From assembly GCA_937859835.1 (NCBI GenBank), contig CALMAN010000160.1:1-47986 (forward strand): 47,986 nucleotides of DNA. The letters are read 5' to 3'. Source of the stretch: an uncultured Acidipila sp. (GTDB lineage Bacteria > Acidobacteriota > Terriglobia > Terriglobales > Acidobacteriaceae). The translations under genes and the position numbers were made by a program. The notes beneath the pieces were generated by a model. It saw nothing but the letters and a program-made list of their open reading frames with translations. It did no database searches and had not been told where the DNA came from. Shown piece by piece: positions 17,565-25,708 of this stretch (positions are counted from its first letter, which is position 1; every line of letters begins with the position of its first letter).

Positions 17565-19397
17565 TCAACGGTAGCTGGCCGCCTGCATCTCGAACATCTC
17601 CGCATACAGCCCGCCAAGCGCCATCAGCCGGGCGTGGTCGCCTTCCTCCACCAGCTGACCCCCGGCAAGCACCACGATCCGGTCGGCCATGCGCACCGTC
17701 GAAAAGCGGTGCGAGATCAGCAGCGCCATCTTTCCCTGCGTCAACTCGGCAAACCGCTCAAAGACCTCCAGCTCCGAGCGCGCATCAAGGGCTGCGGTGG
17801 GCTCGTCAAGGATCAGCAGCTGGGCGTCGCGCAGGTAGGCGCGGGCCAGTGCGATCCGCTGCCACTCCCCGCCCGACAGGTCCACCCCGGTTTCAAAGCG
17901 GCGGCCCAGCATCTGGTCGTAGCCGCCGGCCAGCTTGGCGACCACGCTTGCGGCCAGCGACTTTTGAGCGGCCAGCTCAATGTCCGCTTCCGTGTGGCGC
18001 GCTTCCACGTGGCCGACCGCGATGTTGTCGCGAGCCGTCATCTCGTAGCGCATGAAATCCTGAAAGATGACGCCCATCTCCTGGTGGAGATCATTCAGGT
18101 CGTAGTCGCGCAGGTCTACCCCGTCGAGCAGGATCTGGCCCTCGGTCGGATCATAAAGCCGCGTGATCAGCTTGACGACCGTGGTCTTGCCCTGGCCGTT
18201 TTCGCCGATCAGCGCGATCCGCTCGCCCGGGCGCAGGGTGAAGTTGAAGTCCTTGAGCACGCGCCGCTGCGTGCCCGGGTAGGCAAAGGAAACATGGCGG
18301 AACTCAAAGCCCTGCCGGATGGGCCGCGGGACCAGGCGAGCCCCCGGCTTGGATGTGACGGTCGGCTTCATCTTGAAAAAGGCGATCAGGTCGGTAAGGA
18401 ACAGCGCCTGGTCGGCCATGCCCGAGGCGGTTGAAAACGCCTGCTGGAGGTTGGAGCTGGCCTGCTGGATGGCCAGCGTGATGAGCGAAAAAATGCCGAT
18501 GTTCGGGTAGCGCCCCGTCACCGCCTGGTATACGGCAAACACGTATGCCCCGTAGTAGCCGGCCGTGCTGACGAGTGAAAGGAGGCCGCCCCACAGCAGC
18601 TTTTTGCGGGAAAGCGCGACGTCCTCGTCGTAGATTGCCTTGGACAGGGCTTGGAAGCGGCCTGTGAGGTACTCGCTGAGGTTGAAAAGCTTGAGCTCCT
18701 TGGCTGCTTCCTTGCTGCCGCCTACCTGGCGCAGGTAGTCCATCTGCCGCTTGGCCGGGGTTTGACGAAAGTTCTTCGCGTAGCCCAGAAAGGCAAAGTG
18801 GGTTTCGCCGAAAAAGGCCGGCAGCACGCCGCCGATCAGCAGCAGAATCAGGAGCGGCGAGCGATAAATCAGCACCACGCTCCACTGCACGGTGGTGATC
18901 AAAAGCTGAAACAGCCGGCCCATCTGCTGGATCATGGCCAGCCGGTCCGTGGCCTGCACGCGCGCGCGTTCCAGCCGGTCGTAGAAGACCGGGTCTTCAT
19001 AGGTGGTTAAATCCAGCTGGGCGGCTTGCCGCATCACCTGCACGCTTACGTGGTAGGTGTACCGGTCGGCAAGCAGCTGGTCGCCGTAGTCAATGGTCCG
19101 GCTGAGCACGCCATTCAAAAAGGCCAGCCCGACCTCGGAGGCGACCAGCCACCAGAAGTGCGGCAGCGGGGGCTGCCGGCGCAGGGCCAGCGCAACGCCG
19201 TTGAGGATCTGCGCGGCAACATAGCCGAGCAGCAGCTGCACAAGCGGCACCAGCACCCGCAGCAGCAGCCCGGAGGTAACCACCAGCGGCCCCGAATCCC
19301 ACAGGATTTTCAGCACGGGGGGAACATTGCGCAGCGCTTGGAGCCGCTCCGCCCATGCGTTGGTCGTTTTTCCTGCTGCTTCCGGCATCCCTACCAT
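17565..19397 (-). CDS. ABC exporter half-transporter (fused membrane and ATPase domains)
   Basis: Inner-membrane exporter subunit of 610 residues that would work as a dimer. The N-terminal half has about six membrane helices ([22 protein letters not shown]..., [17 protein letters not shown]...). The C-terminal ATPase has Walker [10 protein letters not shown] (about 399), Q-loop FQDFMRYE, signature [14 protein letters not shown] (about 508), Walker [13 protein letters not shown] (about 527) and the H-loop ISHRFSTV. No peptidase-C39 domain is present. The gene lies 129 bases upstream of the NdvB-like synthase on the same strand, the relationship expected of an NdvA-like glucan exporter. The sequence itself is not diagnostic for that subfamily, so the substrate is inference. 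Confidence 0.88.
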   Translation of the reverse strand: MVGMPEAAGKTTNAWAERLQALRNVPPVLKILWDSGPLVVTSGLLLRVLVPLVQLLLGYVAAQILNGVALALRRQPPLPHFWWLVASEVGLAFLNGVLSRTIDYGDQLLADRYTYHVSVQVMRQAAQLDLTTYEDPVFYDRLERARVQATDRLAMIQQMGRLFQLLITTVQWSVVLIYRSPLLILLLIGGVLPAFFGETHFAFLGYAKNFRQTPAKRQMDYLRQVGGSKEAAKELKLFNLSEYLTGRFQALSKAIYDEDVALSRKKLLWGGLLSLVSTAGYYGAYVFAVYQAVTGRYPNIGIFSLITLAIQQASSNLQQAFSTASGMADQALFLTDLIAFFKMKPTVTSKPGARLVPRPIRQGFEFRHVSFAYPGTQRRVLKDFNFTLRPGERIALIGENGQGKTTVVKLITRLYDPTEGQILLDGVDLRDYDLNDLHQEMGVIFQDFMRYEMTARDNIAVGHVEARHTEADIELAAQKSLAASVVAKLAGGYDQMLGRRFETGVDLSGGEWQRIALARAYLRDAQLLILDEPTAALDARSELEVFERFAELTQGKMALLISHRFSTVRMADRIVVLAGGQLVEEGDHARLMALGGLYAEMFEMQAASYR

Positions 19398-19567
19398 TCC
19401 AGCACGAAAATAGCCGCCCCCGGCGAGCGTTCAACCAGCGCCCAGCCGGCGTTCAGGCGAGCGTTCAGGCAAGCGGCAGCCACGAAAGCTGGTTGCTGCG
19501 ATGCGCTCCGGGGCCGGGCTGTTGTCGGCAACCGGGACTTCCAGAGCGATCGCGGCGAGCCGCGGGC

Positions 19568-20422
19568 TCAGCGGGCCGCCAGTTCCCGGATATAGGCTTC
19601 GAGCGTGCGCGGCTCGCGGCCAAGCACTGCACGGAGCACCAGCGCATTGCCGCCGGGGAAGCCGAACTCGTGGTAGTCGGCATACATACGCTCCAAGCCT
19701 CGCCGCATGGGCCCGTCCGGGATGCCGGCCATCTCCGCCCAGGCGGCAAAAGGCGGCTCGGCTGCTTCCACAGGCCGCCCGAGCGCCTGGCCCATCATCG
19801 CCGCCAGCTCCACACGGTCGACCATGCCGGGTGCGCAAAGCTCAAAGGTGCCGTAATCGAGCCGGTCCCCGGTCAGCGCCAGGGCCGCGGCTTCGGCCAC
19901 GTCCCGGTAATCCACATAGCAGGCCTTCTGGTACTTGGAGTAGGGAAGGCCCAGCCGCCCTTCCTCCTTCACCATCTTCCAGCTCGCGTCCAGATTCTGC
20001 ATAAACATCGTGGGCTGGAGCACGGTAAACACCATGCCCGACTCATACAGGGCCTGCTCGACCGGCTGCTTGCCCGCGTGGTTGGTCATTCTTGCGATCG
20101 ACGGGTGGATCACGCCTGAAAACACGAATTTGCGCACCCTGGAGGCTCCAGCCGCTTCCACCATACGGACGCCCAGCTCCCCCTCCTCCGGCGCAAAGGC
20201 CGGGTTGATGTGGAAAACGCCGTCCACCCCGACCGCTGCCGCGCGCAGGCTTTCGGCGTTTTCGAGGTTGCCGATCGCTGTTTCGTCCGCCCCCTGCTCC
20301 ATCGCTTGTTCCGCTTGCCTTTCGCTGCGCAAGAGCGCCCGGACCGTGGCGCCGCGCCGCTTGAGCTCCGGCACCACTAGTCCGGCGAACCTGCCGGTTG
20401 CCCCTACCACGAGCACCTTCAT
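19568..20422 (-). CDS. NmrA-like NAD(P)-binding protein (atypical SDR)
   Basis: Rossmann-fold protein of 284 residues opening MKVLVVGATGRFAGLVVPEL, with a GATGxxA-type dinucleotide motif and a KFVFSGVIHPS segment in place of the classical catalytic triad. Such proteins range from NADPH-sensing regulators to quinone or isoflavone reductases, so no reaction is assigned. AAGGAGG lies eight bases before the ATG. The gene follows the SDR at 20449-21324 by 26 bases on the same strand, and the two are probably co-transcribed. Confidence 0.85.
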   Translation of the reverse strand: MKVLVVGATGRFAGLVVPELKRRGATVRALLRSERQAEQAMEQGADETAIGNLENAESLRAAAVGVDGVFHINPAFAPEEGELGVRMVEAAGASRVRKFVFSGVIHPSIARMTNHAGKQPVEQALYESGMVFTVLQPTMFMQNLDASWKMVKEEGRLGLPYSKYQKACYVDYRDVAEAAALALTGDRLDYGTFELCAPGMVDRVELAAMMGQALGRPVEAAEPPFAAWAEMAGIPDGPMRRGLERMYADYHEFGFPGGNALVLRAVLGREPRTLEAYIRELAAR

Positions 20423-20448
20423 CGCCTCTTCCTCCTTGGGCCTGGTTT

Positions 20449-21324
20449 CTAGACCGGCATGCGCCCGCCGGTGGCGCCGTAGATCTCTCCGGTGACGTAG
20501 CTGGCGTCGTCAGAAGCCAGAAAAACATACAGCGCGCCCAGCTCCACCGGCTGCGCGGGCCGCTCAAAGGCGCTGGTGCTGCCGAACTTTTCCACCTTCT
20601 CGGCAGGCATGGTGGCGGGGATCAGCGGCGTCCACACCGGGCCAGGCGCTACGCCGTTGACGCGGATACCCTTTTCGGCAAGCAGCTTGGCAAGGCCCTT
20701 GGTCAGGTTGGCGATGGCGGCCTTGGTCGAGGCATACACCAGGATGTTTTTGTCCGGCTCGTAGGCCTGGATCGAAGTGGTGTTGATGATGACGCCGCCC
20801 GGCTTCAGGTGCTTCGCCGCAGCCTGGGCCAGCACAAAGGTCGCGCCCACGTTGATGGTGTAGTGCTTGGCAAACTCCTCGCCCGAGATGTCTTCGAGCT
20901 TTTCGTAGGTGCGCTGGTAGGCCGCGTTGCTGACCGCGATATCCAGCTTGCCGAACTGCCGCACCGTTTCCTCGACCGCCGTGGCTACCCGGCCGGGATC
21001 GGAAAAGTCGAGCGCGATGGCGTGGCCCTTTCGTCCCTCGCTCCTCACGGCGTCGAGGGTGATTTGCGCGTCCTTTTCCTCGCCCGGGATGTGGGTGATC
21101 ACCACGTCTGCCCCTTCCTTCGCGAACAAGATGGCATCAGCGCGGCCGATGCCGCTGTCGGCGCCCGTGATCAAGGCGACACGGTCGGTCAGCCGGTTGC
21201 GCCCGGTGTAGCTTGTCAGCCCGAAATCGGGCTGCGGATCCATCTGCTGTTCGTCGCCCGGGGCAGACTGCTTCTGCGTCGGAAAGGGTGGTTTTGGGCC
21301 AAAGGTAAGGGGATTGCGTGCCAT
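20449..21324 (-). CDS. Short-chain dehydrogenase/reductase (YghA/glucose-dehydrogenase-like)
   Basis: Classical SDR of 291 residues with an N-terminal extension (NPLTFGPKPPFPTQKQ) typical of the stress-associated YghA/YhdG-type group. Visible motifs: TGADSGIGRA (NAD(P) binding), the NNAG equivalent SNAAY, the catalytic Ser in NTTSIQ, YASTK (Tyr and Lys), and a C terminus GEIYGATGGRMPV. The start is ATG with AAGGAGC upstream. The substrate is unknown; aldehydes, polyols or aldoses are common in the family. It is the first gene of the pair with the NmrA-like protein and is divergent from the glycan cassette. Confidence 0.9.
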   Translation of the reverse strand: MARNPLTFGPKPPFPTQKQSAPGDEQQMDPQPDFGLTSYTGRNRLTDRVALITGADSGIGRADAILFAKEGADVVITHIPGEEKDAQITLDAVRSEGRKGHAIALDFSDPGRVATAVEETVRQFGKLDIAVSNAAYQRTYEKLEDISGEEFAKHYTINVGATFVLAQAAAKHLKPGGVIINTTSIQAYEPDKNILVYASTKAAIANLTKGLAKLLAEKGIRVNGVAPGPVWTPLIPATMPAEKVEKFGSTSAFERPAQPVELGALYVFLASDDASYVTGEIYGATGGRMPV

Positions 21325-21638
21325 GGCGCTGCTCCTTGAACTCTTTTGTGATTTTGCCGATACAGTGGGGAACGAACGGCCGGGAGGTTTTGCGGGCGTG
21401 GAAATCTAGTAAGCAGAGAGCGTGCGAGGCCGTTGCCGGGTTGTCCCTCCCTCGGGCCCTCACCCGACGCCCGGGAAAGAAAACCGTTGGGAGCTAGGGA
21501 AGCCGTTCTTGCCAGGCGGGCGGGAGAGGGTATAGTTAACAGCTAAGTAGATGCACAGTTTTTCATCGTGCTTTCACCGTGCGTTCGTGACCAGCCAAGG
21601 CAGGCGAGCGCTATCCCCGGGTATGGAGCTGAGCGATT
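21325..21638. other. 314-base divergent intergenic region between the SDR pair and the glycan cassette
   Basis: I find no coding region or RNA gene here. It holds the ribosome site of the SDR at its left end and a candidate plus-strand promoter near 21509-21536. The approximately 100-base leader after that promoter has no obvious riboswitch or terminator fold. Confidence 0.6.
21509..21536 (+). promoter_or_regulatory. Candidate promoter of the glycan cassette
   Basis: TTGCCA (21509-21514) and TATAGT (21531-21536) are separated by 16 bases, each one or two mismatches from the sigma70 consensus. This is the only good promoter I see upstream of the long co-directional run that begins at 21639. 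Confidence 0.5.
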
Positions 21639-22424
21639 TTGGCGGGACAAGCACCGGAAACAGCGAGCGAGCTCCGCAGGAGGCTCCATGAAGCAGGGCC
21701 CTGGTTCCATAACCTGCGCATCGACGGGATCCAGACAGCTCCGGATCACTTTCTCGGCGACTACCCTTCTGTGAAATGGCGTCACCTGGACGAAACGCTG
21801 CCGCGAGACCTTTCCGGCAGGACCGTTCTCGATATCGGCTGCAACGCCGGCTTCTACTCGATTGAGCTGAAGCGCCGCAACGCGGCGCGCGTGCTGGGCG
21901 TGGATACCGAGGAGTTTTACCTGAACCAGGCGCGGCTGGCGCGGGACGCGCTTGGCCTCGAGATCGACTACCAGCACTGCTCGGCTTATGACGTGCTTTC
22001 GCTCCCCGGGCAGTTCGACATCGTGCTCTTTATGGGCCTTTTCTACCACCTGCGCTACCCGCTCTTTGCGCTTGACCGCGTTGTGCAAAAGATCGCGCCG
22101 GGAGGCACCCTGGTGTTTCAAACGCTGTACCGCCCGCACACGGCAAACAGAGCCAAGCCGGTCGAGCCCGACTACCCCTTTTGGGAGCAGCAAATCTTTG
22201 CCGACCCGGAGTTTCCGCAGATGCGTTTTTTTGAGCACTGCTTTTCGGGCGACAAAACCAACTGGTGGGTGCCCAACCGTGCCGCCGTCGAGGCCATCCT
22301 GCGCTCAGCCGGGCTGCGCATTGACGCGCACCCGGAAGACGAAACCTGGCTTTGCACACCGGTCAGCGTCGCCGGGCACGGGCAATCGATCCAAGAGCGC
22401 GAGTTCGCGGGCAAGCTTTGGTAA
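21639..22424 (+). CDS. CmoB-like SAM-dependent methyltransferase, first gene of the glycan cassette
   Basis: Class I methyltransferase of 261 residues. The SAM site VLDIGCNAGFYSIEL (63-77) and the segment DIVLFMGLFYHLRYPL resemble CmoB and related sugar or tRNA modification enzymes. The start is TTG with GGAG about ten bases upstream; no in-frame ATG or GTG offers a better choice, and the N terminus ELRRRLHEAGPWFHNLRI is conserved-looking. It lies 10 bases before the permuted TIM-barrel gene and shares the cassette. I recall a TIGRFAM group of CmoB-like methyltransferases tied to similar clusters (TIGR04290), but could not check it. Methylation of a sugar or lipid intermediate is inference. 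Confidence 0.85.
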   Translation: MAGQAPETASELRRRLHEAGPWFHNLRIDGIQTAPDHFLGDYPSVKWRHLDETLPRDLSGRTVLDIGCNAGFYSIELKRRNAARVLGVDTEEFYLNQARLARDALGLEIDYQHCSAYDVLSLPGQFDIVLFMGLFYHLRYPLFALDRVVQKIAPGGTLVFQTLYRPHTANRAKPVEPDYPFWEQQIFADPEFPQMRFFEHCFSGDKTNWWVPNRAAVEAILRSAGLRIDAHPEDETWLCTPVSVAGHGQSIQEREFAGKLW

Positions 22425-22434
22425 GGGGAGCGAG

Positions 22435-23376
22435 ATGGTAGAAGCGGTCATGTTGTGGAACGAACCGAACAACCTGTCGCACTGGAACTTTCACCTGGAT
22501 CCGGGGTGGGAACGGTTTGCGGCCATGGTGCGCTCTGCGTCCCGCGCCATCCGCGCCATCAATCCCGGGCTCAAGATTGTGCTCGGCGGGGTATCGTCCT
22601 GCGATTCACGCTGGATCGCGCGCATGCGCGGCCTGGGTGCGCTTGAAGAGATCGACGTGGTCGCGGTGCACGGCTTTCCGCTGGACTGGAACCACTGGCA
22701 CGTCAACGAGTGGCCGGAGCGGATCGAGGAAACAAGCGCGGCCGCCGGCCTGCCGGTTTGGGTGTCGGAGGTGGGCGCGTCGTCGTTTGGCGCCGAAGAG
22801 GTTGCGGCCTTTGGACTTGAGCGGATGACCGGGCTGCTCCAGGGCAAGGTGGATCGCATTCACTGGTATAGCCTTTACGACCTGCCGCCGAGCTGGGAAG
22901 CGACCACGCGCCACAAGGAAGCCGAAGGCTCGTCCTACTACCGCCACTACTACATGGGCCTGCTGCGCCACGACGGCACCCCCAAGCAGACCACCGGGAT
23001 GTTTCCCGCTCTGGTGGCCGCAAACCCGGCTCTCGGGCTTTGCCAGTGGTTCCACTACAACGACCCGCGGCTCGATGCGGCCGTCGGCTGGTTGCACCGT
23101 TTGGGCGTGCGGTCGCTGCGCACCGGGGTCAGCTGGGCCGACCGCTTCCGTCCCGACGCCGAGCAATGGTTCGACCGCCAGATGAGCGCGCTCGCTCCTT
23201 TTGACACCACCATGACCTTGTGTTTCACCCCGGACCACCTGGGCATCGAGCCGCACTGGGCCAGCCCGCCCCGCAACATAGAAGACTTCACGGAGTTTGC
23301 GCGCTGGGCGGTAGGCCGCTATGCCGCTCCGCAGCCCGTACTGCCCGAGCCGGAAGGCTTTGCGGTCGCGGTCTAG
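22435..23376 (+). CDS. GH39-like TIM-barrel protein, apparently circularly permuted
   Basis: Cytoplasmic glycoside-hydrolase-fold protein, 313 residues, ATG preceded by AAGGGGAG. The acid/base-type motif WNEPNN sits at residues 8-13 and the nucleophile-type motif WVSEVGAS at 109-116. In GH39/GH5-like barrels about 130-150 residues (strands 1-3) come before NEP. Here the segment resembling that missing part, QWFHYNDPRLDAAVGWL to FARWAVGRYA, is at the C terminus (about 203-296). The order is thus strands 4-8 then 1-3. There is no signal peptide and both catalytic Glu are present, so it may be a transglycosidase or binding protein within the pathway instead of a secreted hydrolase. Confidence 0.75.
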   Translation: MVEAVMLWNEPNNLSHWNFHLDPGWERFAAMVRSASRAIRAINPGLKIVLGGVSSCDSRWIARMRGLGALEEIDVVAVHGFPLDWNHWHVNEWPERIEETSAAAGLPVWVSEVGASSFGAEEVAAFGLERMTGLLQGKVDRIHWYSLYDLPPSWEATTRHKEAEGSSYYRHYYMGLLRHDGTPKQTTGMFPALVAANPALGLCQWFHYNDPRLDAAVGWLHRLGVRSLRTGVSWADRFRPDAEQWFDRQMSALAPFDTTMTLCFTPDHLGIEPHWASPPRNIEDFTEFARWAVGRYAAPQPVLPEPEGFAVAV

Positions 23377-23399
23377 ATCGAACAAAAGAAAGGGAAGCG

Positions 23400-24521
23400 A
23401 TGCGGAGCAAAACAATTCTGATTACCGGCGGGGCCGGCTTTGTGGGCTCGCACCTTGCCGATGGGCTTTTGCGCGAGGGCCATGCGGTCCGGGTGCTCGA
23501 CAACCTGACCCCGCAGGTGCACGGCCGCAAGCTGCCTACCTATCTGTCGCCCGAGGTGGAGCTGGTTTACGGCGATGTGCGCGACCGCGCTGCCCTGCAG
23601 CAGGCCCTTGAAGGCGTCGACGCGATCTACCACTTTGCATCCCGGGTAGGCGTGGGCCAGTCCATGTACGAGATCCAAAGCTACATGGACGTGAACACCC
23701 TGGGCACGGCGCAGCTGCTTCAGGCCCTGCTTGATGGAAAGCAGCCGGTGGAGAAGCTGGTCGTCGCCTCGTCCATGTCGATCTATGGCGAAGGAGCCTA
23801 CACTTGTGCCGGGTGCGGCCCGGTGGCGCCGCCGATCCGGGGCAATGCGCAGCTGCGCGCCGGGGACTGGGACCCCCGCTGCCCCGGCTGCGCGGGCCCG
23901 CTCAGCCCCCGGCCCACGGCTGAAAACAAGCCGAGCGAGGTAACCAGCGTGTACGCCCTGTCCAAGCGCGACCAGGAAGAACTGTGCCTTACCTACGGCC
24001 GCGTGTACGACCTGCCGGTGGTTGCGCTGCGCTTCTTCAACATCTACGGCACCCGCCAGGCCCTTTCCAATCCGTACACCGGCGTGGCTGCAATCTTTGC
24101 CGCGCGCCTCCTGAACAACCAGCCTCCGCTGGTCTTCGAGGACGGCGAGCAGCAGCGCGACTTCGTCAACATCCACGACATCGTGCGCGCCAACCTGCTC
24201 GCGCTGGAAAGGCCGGAAGCAAACGGCCAGGTCATCAACATCGGCTCAGGCCAGCCTATCTCCATCAGCCGGGTCGCCGAGCTGCTCACCACCGCACTGG
24301 GCAAGGAGCTGCCCCACCAGCTCACCCGGCGCTACCGTTCCGGCGACATCCGCCACTGCTACGCCGACCTGACCCGGGCCCGAACGCTGCTCGGCTACCA
24401 GCCGCAGGTCACGCACGAGCAGGGCTTTGCCGAGCTGGTCGAGTGGCTGCGCGCCCAGCAGGCCGAAGACCGGGCAGAAACCATGATGGGGGAGCTGAAC
24501 GCATACGGACTTTCCGCGTGA
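23400..24521 (+). CDS. NDP-sugar epimerase/dehydratase with four-cysteine insert (dTDP-rhamnose-4-epimerase-like)
   Basis: Extended SDR of 373 residues. The real start is the ATG at 23400 behind AAAGGGAAG, not the upstream in-frame extension in the track. Motifs: TGGAGFVGS (NAD binding), SSMSIYGEG (Ser 124/125), YALSK (Tyr185, Lys189), and the C-terminal sugar-binding part FNIYGTRQALSNPYTG. Between residues 136 and 164 lies an insert with CAGC and CPGC, a likely structural zinc knuckle. As I recall, this insert is found in a subgroup annotated as dTDP-L-rhamnose 4-epimerase. It would supply a deoxysugar or epimerised sugar nucleotide to the downstream glycosyltransferases. Confidence 0.85.
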   Translation: MRSKTILITGGAGFVGSHLADGLLREGHAVRVLDNLTPQVHGRKLPTYLSPEVELVYGDVRDRAALQQALEGVDAIYHFASRVGVGQSMYEIQSYMDVNTLGTAQLLQALLDGKQPVEKLVVASSMSIYGEGAYTCAGCGPVAPPIRGNAQLRAGDWDPRCPGCAGPLSPRPTAENKPSEVTSVYALSKRDQEELCLTYGRVYDLPVVALRFFNIYGTRQALSNPYTGVAAIFAARLLNNQPPLVFEDGEQQRDFVNIHDIVRANLLALERPEANGQVINIGSGQPISISRVAELLTTALGKELPHQLTRRYRSGDIRHCYADLTRARTLLGYQPQVTHEQGFAELVEWLRAQQAEDRAETMMGELNAYGLSA

Positions 24522-24601
24522 GTTCGGCATCGCACCTACACGGGCCCGAGCAAACGCCCGTTCTCCAGGCGAAGGATCTTGAAGCGACTGAGGAGGAGAA
24601 G

Positions 24602-25708
24602 TTGAAGAGCAGGACCGAACGTAGAGTTCTGATCACCGGCGGCGCGGGATTTATCGGCAGCAACCTGGCCGCCCGCCTGCTCCAAGTGCCCTCCACCCAC
24701 GTCATGGTGTACGACAACCTGGCTCGGCCCGGGGTCGAGCGCAACCTGGCCTGGCTCAGAAGCCTGGCATCGCCCGGCCAGCTTGCCGTGGTGCCCGGCG
24801 ATGTGCGCGATCGCACCCTGCTGGCAGAAGCTGCCGTGGGTGCGACGGAAATCTTTCACTTCGCCGCACAGGTTGCGGTGACCAGCTCGATCGACGACCC
24901 TCTCGCCGATTGCCACACCAACATCCTGGGCACCCTGCACGTGCTTGAAGCCGCCCGGGCCGCGCGCATTCCTCCGCTGGTTCTGTTTACCTCGACCAAC
25001 AAGGTATATGGTTCGCTTGAAAAGCTGCCCACGCAGCGCATCGGCGACCGGTATGCGTTCGCGGACAGTGCCTTTGAGGGAGTTTCCGAGCAGCATCCGC
25101 TTGACTTCCATTCCCCCTACGGCTGCTCCAAGGGTGCCGCCGACCAGTATGTGCACGACTACGCCCGCATCTACGGCGTCCCCACCGTGGTGTTCCGCAT
25201 GAGCTGCATCGCCGGCCCGCGGCAGCTGGGCACCGAAGACCAGGGCTGGGTCGCGCACTTTTTGTATTCCGCGCTCGAAGGCAACCCGGTGACCATCTAC
25301 GGCGATGGGTGCCAGGTACGCGATGTGCTCCATGTCCACGACCTCGTGGACGCCATGGAGGCGGCCGTCGCGCACCGGCAGCGCACCGCCGGCGAGGTGT
25401 TCAACGTGGGCGGAGGCCTCGCACAAGCCGTTTCTGTGCGCGAAGCCCTGGCCCTGATCGAGCGGCAGACCGGGCGTCCGGTCGAGGCCCGCTACGCCGA
25501 GGCGCGACCCGGGGACCAGCGAATCTACATCAGCGACACGGCCCGGTTGCGCACAGCCACCGGATGGCGGCCGACGCGCTCGCTCGACCGGACCTTTGCC
25601 GACATCGGTGCCTTTTGGCAGAGCGATCTCGCGAGCAGGGAAGCGCGCGCGGCGAGGGGCGAAGCCGAGCCGCAGCTCGCTTTCGCGCAAGAGGCGCAGG
25701 GGGCATGA
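24602..25708 (+). CDS. CDP-paratose/tyvelose 2-epimerase-like sugar-nucleotide epimerase
   Basis: Extended SDR of 368 residues. Motifs: TGGAGFIGSN (12-21), TSTNKVYG (130-137), HSPYGCSKGAADQYVHDYARIYG (Tyr173, Lys177) and FRMSCIAGPRQLGTEDQGWVAHF, the pattern of the CDP-tyvelose 2-epimerase family. I choose the TTG at 24602 because AGGAGG lies five bases upstream and the chain then begins directly before the Rossmann strand. A GTG at 24518 would overlap the previous stop as GTGA and add 28 residues, so this start is not settled. The next gene overlaps this stop as ATGA. Confidence 0.85.
   Translation: MKSRTERRVLITGGAGFIGSNLAARLLQVPSTHVMVYDNLARPGVERNLAWLRSLASPGQLAVVPGDVRDRTLLAEAAVGATEIFHFAAQVAVTSSIDDPLADCHTNILGTLHVLEAARAARIPPLVLFTSTNKVYGSLEKLPTQRIGDRYAFADSAFEGVSEQHPLDFHSPYGCSKGAADQYVHDYARIYGVPTVVFRMSCIAGPRQLGTEDQGWVAHFLYSALEGNPVTIYGDGCQVRDVLHVHDLVDAMEAAVAHRQRTAGEVFNVGGGLAQAVSVREALALIERQTGRPVEARYAEARPGDQRIYISDTARLRTATGWRPTRSLDRTFADIGAFWQSDLASREARAARGEAEPQLAFAQEAQGA

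Noticed and set aside
15966-18434. 822-residue plus-strand ORF opposite the glucan synthase and ABC genes
   Set aside because: Spans two minus-strand genes and their intergenic region; composition is Gln/Arg/His-rich antisense-like.
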